Of a stretch of 10,806 bases of DNA, positions 7,053-10,806 are shown in pieces (position 1 is the first letter of the stretch; each line of letters starts with the position of its first letter). Source of the stretch: Phoronis ovalis (taxonomy: Eukaryota > Phoronida > Phoronidae). Under the pieces are notes generated by a model. It was not told where the DNA came from and did not search any database. It saw only the letters and a list, made by a program, of their open reading frames with translations. The position numbers were made by a program, and so were the translations under genes. The stretch spans positions 1 through 10,806 of the forward strand of contig JAOXYB010037118.1 of assembly GCA_028565635.1 (NCBI GenBank), in the 5' to 3' direction.

Positions 7053-8984
7053 ATGTCGACAACAGTAGTTCTCAGCCCGTCAACGATGAACAGCAGATCT
7101 CCAGACACGTCTAACAAACGACAAACTGAAACCATTGTGTACAATAATTGTAGCAACGGATTAGGGATTAAAATAATTGGTGGATTAACAGATGATGGGG
7201 ATAAAGAGGTTGGAATATTTGTTAAGAAAGTTCTTGCTGGAGGTTTGGCTGCGGATGGTGGGCGGTTACAAGACGGCGATCAGATACTTGAAGTTAATGG
7301 TCAGAGATTAGAACATGTTTCCAATGATAGAGCAGTGACTGTGTTACGCAGTGCGTCTGCATCGAATCGTGTCATTATGGTTGTAACGCGGGATGAGCAA
7401 TCTCAGTTGGAGTTTGTTGAGTTAATGGAACTGTCCGGTGGATATAGTTACTCAACTACATCCGGATCTGTTACCGATAGTGTTATCTCGTCAAGAGCCA
7501 GCACGCCATTAGCTAATATTGACCTTGATGAAAGGTCATGGTTAGGACAAAAAGAGCGTGTGCCTGCACTGCAAGGATCAGAAACTGAATCAAACAGTGC
7601 AAAATCATCTAGTGAGTTGGATATTGTGTTAAATAATAGAACCCCTCAATCTAGAAGTAATAATGCTTCACCTATGATGGGACCTTTATCGTTCAATCAA
7701 AATAGTATGTCACCAGGGACAGGGCATTTATTAGCCAATCGGAACAGTGCGTCTCCACTCGTCAATCATTTACCGCCCAACCGAGGCAACATGTCAACTA
7801 TGGCTGGACATGTACCTGTGAATCAGGCTGCCGTTATGACATCAAGTCAAACTAGAGCTATGTCTCAGTCACGAAAACTCTCTTTGGATCCACACGTACG
7901 ACTGCGAGTTGAGAAATTGGAAGTTGCCCTGAAATATCTGGGAATTGAACCGTCATCTGAACAGCAGTACGAGTTGCGTAGAAGACTTAAAGCAGATCCC
8001 AATGGATATGTGAGTTACGGTGATTTCGTCCGGACATCTCGCGATATATTTAGATTTGAGCTTGAAGAGAGAAATATCAGTAACAGTTCAATGCTCTTTG
8101 CAGCCAATGATATCACTGACTTTACTGAGCCACCACCCTTCAAACCAGAATTGAGTAGTATTCAAGATGTAACCGTGACATCATCAAAAAATGCAATGAC
8201 AGGTATGACATCATCCAAAAGTGTTGCAAGTCAGGACTATAATGCGTTGAAACAGGAAAATGCTAAATTGAAACAAGAAATTGAAAAGATGAAAATTTCA
8301 TTAAAAGAAAAAGAGAAGAGTTGTAGTTTTGCTGAGCAGGAACTGTTGAAGTTACGTCGTGAAGCTCAGGGTGCAATTCATGAAAGTCGCTCGTTGCGTA
8401 GTAAAGTACATTTAGCGGAACAGGCCCAGCATGCAGCACGTGGCATGGAACAAGATTATGAGGAGGTGATCGGTTTACTTGAAAGAGAAATCAGCGAGTT
8501 GAAAGCTGACCAAGCGAAACAACTGGAGAATCCTGTGGTGCAGAAGAGATTGGCAGTCCTCGGGTGTCAGCTAAGAAAGGCGGAAGTTAGTAAGAAAACA
8601 TACGAGGTAGCGACGGAGAAACTGCTTCAATTTGCGGAAGTAGTTCACGAGTGTACTGCCGGACAGGGAGATAACTTTTATCTGAGATCTGACTCCACCC
8701 ATGGTGATGCGGGAAGAGGGAATAGACCCCCGGGGTACTTAGCAAAACATAAGAAGTTAAGCGCAAGTAGTCTGTCTGCGGAAGCGCGGGATGTCGTTAA
8801 ATCTGTTAAGTGTCTCATTGAAGCGGAACCGTTACCATTTGGGTGGGACGAAGCGTACACGTCGGATGGAATGAAATATTATACAAACCATGTCACGCAA
8901 CAAACAGCATGGACCCATCCTGTGTCACAAGTCCAGCATTTACCCAATACGCAGCGAGGAGATACGCATGAAGTGCTGACTTAA
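7053..8984 (+). CDS. STXBP4: Syntaxin-binding protein 4 (Synip)-like, PDZ-coiled coil-WW
   Basis: In vertebrates STXBP4 binds syntaxin 4 and controls insulin-stimulated GLUT4 vesicle fusion at the plasma membrane. The role here is inferred. The 643-residue product has a PDZ domain at about 25-115 with GLGI as carboxylate-binding loop (36-39) and GRLQDGDQILEVNG at 70-83. A polar linker holds four 14-residue repeats (203-258). A helical, EF-hand-like block follows at about 280-335 (LGIEPSSEQQYELRRRLKADP), then a long coiled coil at about 393-530, and a WW domain at 593-623 with W598, YY at 609-610, NH at 612-613, W620 and P623. This domain order is characteristic of STXBP4. MAGI proteins have different domain numbers and order. 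It is somewhat longer than the ~550-residue human protein, largely through the linker. ATG 7053 has A at -3 and an in-frame TAA at 7041-7043. The reading frame is complete and lacks introns. Confidence 0.88.
   Translation: MSTTVVLSPSTMNSRSPDTSNKRQTETIVYNNCSNGLGIKIIGGLTDDGDKEVGIFVKKVLAGGLAADGGRLQDGDQILEVNGQRLEHVSNDRAVTVLRSASASNRVIMVVTRDEQSQLEFVELMELSGGYSYSTTSGSVTDSVISSRASTPLANIDLDERSWLGQKERVPALQGSETESNSAKSSSELDIVLNNRTPQSRSNNASPMMGPLSFNQNSMSPGTGHLLANRNSASPLVNHLPPNRGNMSTMAGHVPVNQAAVMTSSQTRAMSQSRKLSLDPHVRLRVEKLEVALKYLGIEPSSEQQYELRRRLKADPNGYVSYGDFVRTSRDIFRFELEERNISNSSMLFAANDITDFTEPPPFKPELSSIQDVTVTSSKNAMTGMTSSKSVASQDYNALKQENAKLKQEIEKMKISLKEKEKSCSFAEQELLKLRREAQGAIHESRSLRSKVHLAEQAQHAARGMEQDYEEVIGLLEREISELKADQAKQLENPVVQKRLAVLGCQLRKAEVSKKTYEVATEKLLQFAEVVHECTAGQGDNFYLRSDSTHGDAGRGNRPPGYLAKHKKLSASSLSAEARDVVKSVKCLIEAEPLPFGWDEAYTSDGMKYYTNHVTQQTAWTHPVSQVQHLPNTQRGDTHEVLT
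7659..7826 (+). repeat. Four degenerate 14-residue (42-bp) repeats in the STXBP4-like linker
   Basis: Residues 203-258 divide into four 14-residue units: NNASPMMGPLSFNQ, NSMSPGTGHLLANR, NSASPLVNHLPPNR and GNMSTMAGHVPVNQ. The pattern is N-S-x-S-P then H-L/V-x-x-N-Q/R. The SP dipeptides are candidate proline-directed phosphorylation sites. The DNA has diverged more than the amino-acid pattern. Confidence 0.75.
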
Positions 8985-9002
8985 GTTATAAATCATAATT
9001 AA

Positions 9003-9030
9003 TACAGTCCTTCAAGTGCCTAGGACTGTA
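9003..9030 (+). other. Hairpin at the start of the 3' UTR
   Basis: TACAGTCCT (9003-9011) and AGGACTGTA (9022-9030) are perfect reverse complements around a 10-base loop, TCAAGTGCCT. The position, 18 bases after the stop codon, allows an RNA role, but a stem this length can also occur by chance in AT-rich DNA. Confidence 0.6.
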
Positions 9031-9123
9031 GTATGTTATTGTTAAAACTGAATTGTTAAAACTGAATTATTAGTTATCTTTGGACAGATATGTGTATGAA
9101 GGTTTGTGACTGCTATAATTACT

Positions 9124-9129
9124 ATTAAA
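9124..9129 (+). terminator. ATTAAA polyadenylation signal (proximal)
   Basis: ATTAAA, the commonest variant signal, is followed by a GU-rich stretch (GTTGAATGTTGTATT). It would give a 3' UTR of about 160 bases. No AATAAA is seen in the first 400 bases after the stop. Confidence 0.4.
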
Positions 9130-9310
9130 GTTGAATGTTGTATTATATATTAGTCTATTTTTATATTGAGATTAAGAATATATAGATCAAGCCACACTGT
9201 TTAGGTCAGTAGAAAATCAATTCCAGTTGTATAATAGGACAGCTGTTTTAGAGTTGTTTAATACAGTATTTTCTTCCATATTGTATTGGTTATATAGACT
9301 GTGAATTCTA

Positions 9311-9316
9311 ATTAAA
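9311..9316 (+). terminator. ATTAAA polyadenylation signal (distal)
   Basis: A second ATTAAA is followed directly by a T-rich tract (GTTTTTTTTAGAGTTT), a good downstream element. It would give a 3' UTR of about 350 bases. The choice between the two signals cannot be made from sequence. Confidence 0.4.
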
Positions 9317-10054
9317 GTTTTTTTTAGAGTTTAATGCATGGAAATAGAATTTTTAGTTGTCTTAGATGTTTGGGTAGCATGGGCTTCTTAGCTTTCTAAA
9401 AATAGTTTCATTCACTTTAATCTGTGTTGATTTGTTCGCAATCTTGTTTTGATAAGCATGTCAAATAAGTGTTCTGTCATTGCTTGCAAATTATACTATT
9501 CCATGATAAAAGATAAGAATATTTTTAGCATTTATTTAACTTTACTGGTTCACACATAAATGCTTTGTGTCGTAGCATGATTGCAAGTGGCAGACAGTTC
9601 TGTACAAAACTTGTATTCAGTATGCCATTTGCATATTGTGCATAGACCCTATTAGATTTACCAGGCAGTAAGACTTTGAGAATGTTAACTTCCTTCTCAA
9701 CTGACCAACAGACAGTTTCTGATCAAGTAATGGCTGTCGTGATTTTAAATTGCAAATCAAATTTTATGTAATCAATACTCCACATGATTGCAGACATATT
9801 GGCACATCTGTTGCCACCTGGTGGGTATATTTTCTACAAATTCTGTTGAAAAGGGATTAAATCATGCCTGTTCTTAAGTACATGTAGTTATAAAATTAGT
9901 TGTATGGAAATGTTTTGTTACATTTTTAATCTTGCATTAATTACAGACAAAAATATATATGCGTGTAATTTATTATTTTCATTTAGTTATTTTGCGAAGG
10001 GATTAACTTGCTAAAAAGTTAACATTTTTAGCATGTCCTCTCTTTTGCTTACAG

Positions 10055-10282
10055 ACTGTTTACATCGTACAATAGTCTTGGCTTCACATTGGGAATTGCT
10101 ACCTTTTTGGTTCATTCAGTTGAACTGAGTAATATAATTAAAATGGCTAAAACGAGTAACACAGTGGGAGCAGGAAGCAATGTAGTGTTAGACCTAGAAA
10201 CATTTGTAAGAAACATCGAGACTTTGTTGGAACTTTTGGAACCGTTTAAGAAAGCACATAACTTCCTGGCATCTCTTAGAAG
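10055..10282 (+). CDS. Protrudin (ZFYVE27)-like, first coding exon
   Basis: The exon is bounded by an excellent acceptor (CTTTTGCTTACAG, 10054) and a GTAAGG donor (10283), with coding from ATG 10143 in an AAAATGG context. The 5' 88 bases would be UTR. The N-terminus MAKTSNTVGAGSNVV leads into LDLETFVRNIETLLELLEPF and KKAHNFLASL. A leading (F/L)DL, an LEP with K two residues on, then a WExx after the splice resemble the segment just before the first membrane hairpin of protrudin, an ER protein that promotes ER-network shaping and neurite growth. Other ER-hairpin proteins (ARL6IP1, FAM134 type) are possible. It ends with two bases of a split codon. The FYVE domain needed to confirm the family is beyond the window. 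Confidence 0.58.
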
Positions 10283-10449
10283 GTAAGGTGATTTTATTTA
10301 ACTAAAAAGTGGAATCTGTGTTCAGTTTAGCACATATGTTGGGTATGTGCAACTGGTTAAACCCAGCAGTTTTTTAAATCATAAAATGATTTTGATTGAT
10401 TCAATGAGATTCCAGAGAATGTTTATTTAAAACATTTAATTTTTTACAG

Positions 10450-10520
10450 CTGGGAGTCAATTCAAGTTTCCATGGCAACCTGGCTCCTGTGTATATCTCT
10501 GTGCTGGACACTGACTACAG
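10450..10520 (+). CDS. Protrudin (ZFYVE27)-like, second coding exon with start of a membrane segment
   Basis: The acceptor TTTTTTACAG ends at 10449. The split codon completes to serine, and the frame continues WESIQVSMATWLLCISLCWT to a GTATGT donor at 10521, in phase 1. The exon is 71 bases. The hydrophobic run MATWLLCISLCWTL fits the first arm of an ER membrane hairpin, matching the position expected after the LEP motif of exon 1. The rest of the gene lies beyond the right edge. Confidence 0.62.
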
Positions 10521-10626
10521 GTATGTTGTCCCTGTAGAAATAATATTTTTTGATGGTTAGTGTCAATAGTAAACATGCTGCTGCAGCCAAACTCTTACAA
10601 TTGAAGAACTCATTCCCCTTGGACGC
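10521..10626 (+). other. Start of the protrudin-like intron 2
   Basis: The intron opens with GTATGTTGTCC and leads into the minisatellite after about 100 bases. No exon is seen here. Confidence 0.5.
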
Positions 10627-10806
10627 AACCATCAGAATACAATCACCAGAATATAACCACCGGAATACAACCACCAGAATACAACAACGGGAATACAATC
10701 ACCAGAATACAACCACCAGAATACAATCTCCAGAATACAATCACAGAGAATACAATCACCAGAGTACTATCACTGACAATGCAATCACCAGAATACAACC
10801 ACCATA
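10627..10806. repeat. 14-bp minisatellite, about 13 copies, running off the right edge
   Basis: The unit is close to CAGAATACAATCAC, with CCAC/TCAC alternation and some units changed to CGGAATACAACCAC or GGGAATACAATCAC. Two units carry a one-base insertion (near 10740 and 10775). It lies in the intron after the second protrudin-like exon, and the true length cannot be seen. Confidence 0.88.

Larger units (their letters stand above)
8985..10054 (+). other. STXBP4-like 3' UTR and intergenic region
   Basis: AT-rich sequence with no supported gene. It contains a 9-bp-stem hairpin 18 bases after the stop, a 14-base direct duplication (GTTAAAACTGAATT) near 9046-9068, and ATTAAA-type polyadenylation signals at 9124 and 9311. 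A pyrimidine-rich acceptor, CTCTCTTTTGCTTACAG, ends it at 10054. Confidence 0.6.

Noticed and set aside
6959-7156. Minus-strand open frame over the start of the STXBP4-like gene
   Set aside because: Shadow of the real coding exon on the other strand.
10462-10698. Minus-strand open frame of 78 codons with WLYSGD-type repeats
   Set aside because: Antisense to a protrudin-like exon and extended by the 14-bp minisatellite. No sign of being coding.
10627-10806. Repeat array considered as CRISPR-like
   Set aside because: Units are directly adjacent with no unique spacers, in an animal intron. It is a minisatellite.

Overview
This is AT-rich animal genomic DNA. It shows GT-AG introns, spliced genes, a decayed CR1-like LINE retrotransposon and several minisatellites. 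The proteins point to a metazoan, probably an invertebrate such as a lophotrochozoan, but the sequence alone does not fix the species. Nothing bacterial is present.

Layout. (1) Positions ~387-4777, minus strand: the 5' part of the SNRNP200/Brr2 spliceosomal helicase gene. Four coding exons at 4777-4733, 2110-1947, 1730-1559 and 632-440 splice in perfect phase and give a recognisable Brr2 N-terminus. Exon 4 can also be read through to a stop at 387-389, followed directly by an AATAAA signal. The exon 4 splice acceptor is duplicated in tandem (612-660 and 661-709). (2) Intron 1 of that gene holds, on the opposite strand, a broken 5' portion of a CR1-like LINE (~3121-4456): a PHD-finger ORF1 with one nonsense codon and one frameshift, then a fragment of the ORF2 endonuclease and no reverse transcriptase. 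(3) 4778-~5283: a compact intergenic region between divergent genes, probably a bidirectional promoter, with YY1-like CAAGATGGCG and AAAATGGCGG motifs on the two sides. (4) 5284-8984, plus strand: an STXBP4 (Synip)-like gene with a probable non-coding first exon ending at the GTAAGT donor at 5370, a ~1.65 kb 5' UTR intron, and a complete 643-codon reading frame in a single exon (PDZ, degenerate 14-residue repeats, helical region, coiled coil, WW). (5) 8985-10054: its 3' UTR and intergenic DNA. (6) 10055-10520, plus strand: the first two recognised exons of a gene resembling protrudin (ZFYVE27), which continues beyond the window. A 14-bp minisatellite fills its next intron up to the right edge.

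The genes are chromosomal neighbours rather than one pathway: SNRNP200 acts in pre-mRNA splicing, while the STXBP4-like and protrudin-like products act in membrane traffic and ER shaping. I found no clearly new multi-gene system. The most interesting signals are the duplicated splice acceptor and built-in early polyadenylation signal in SNRNP200, the single-exon STXBP4 reading frame beside a divergent housekeeping promoter, and the 5'-retaining, 3'-truncated LINE.
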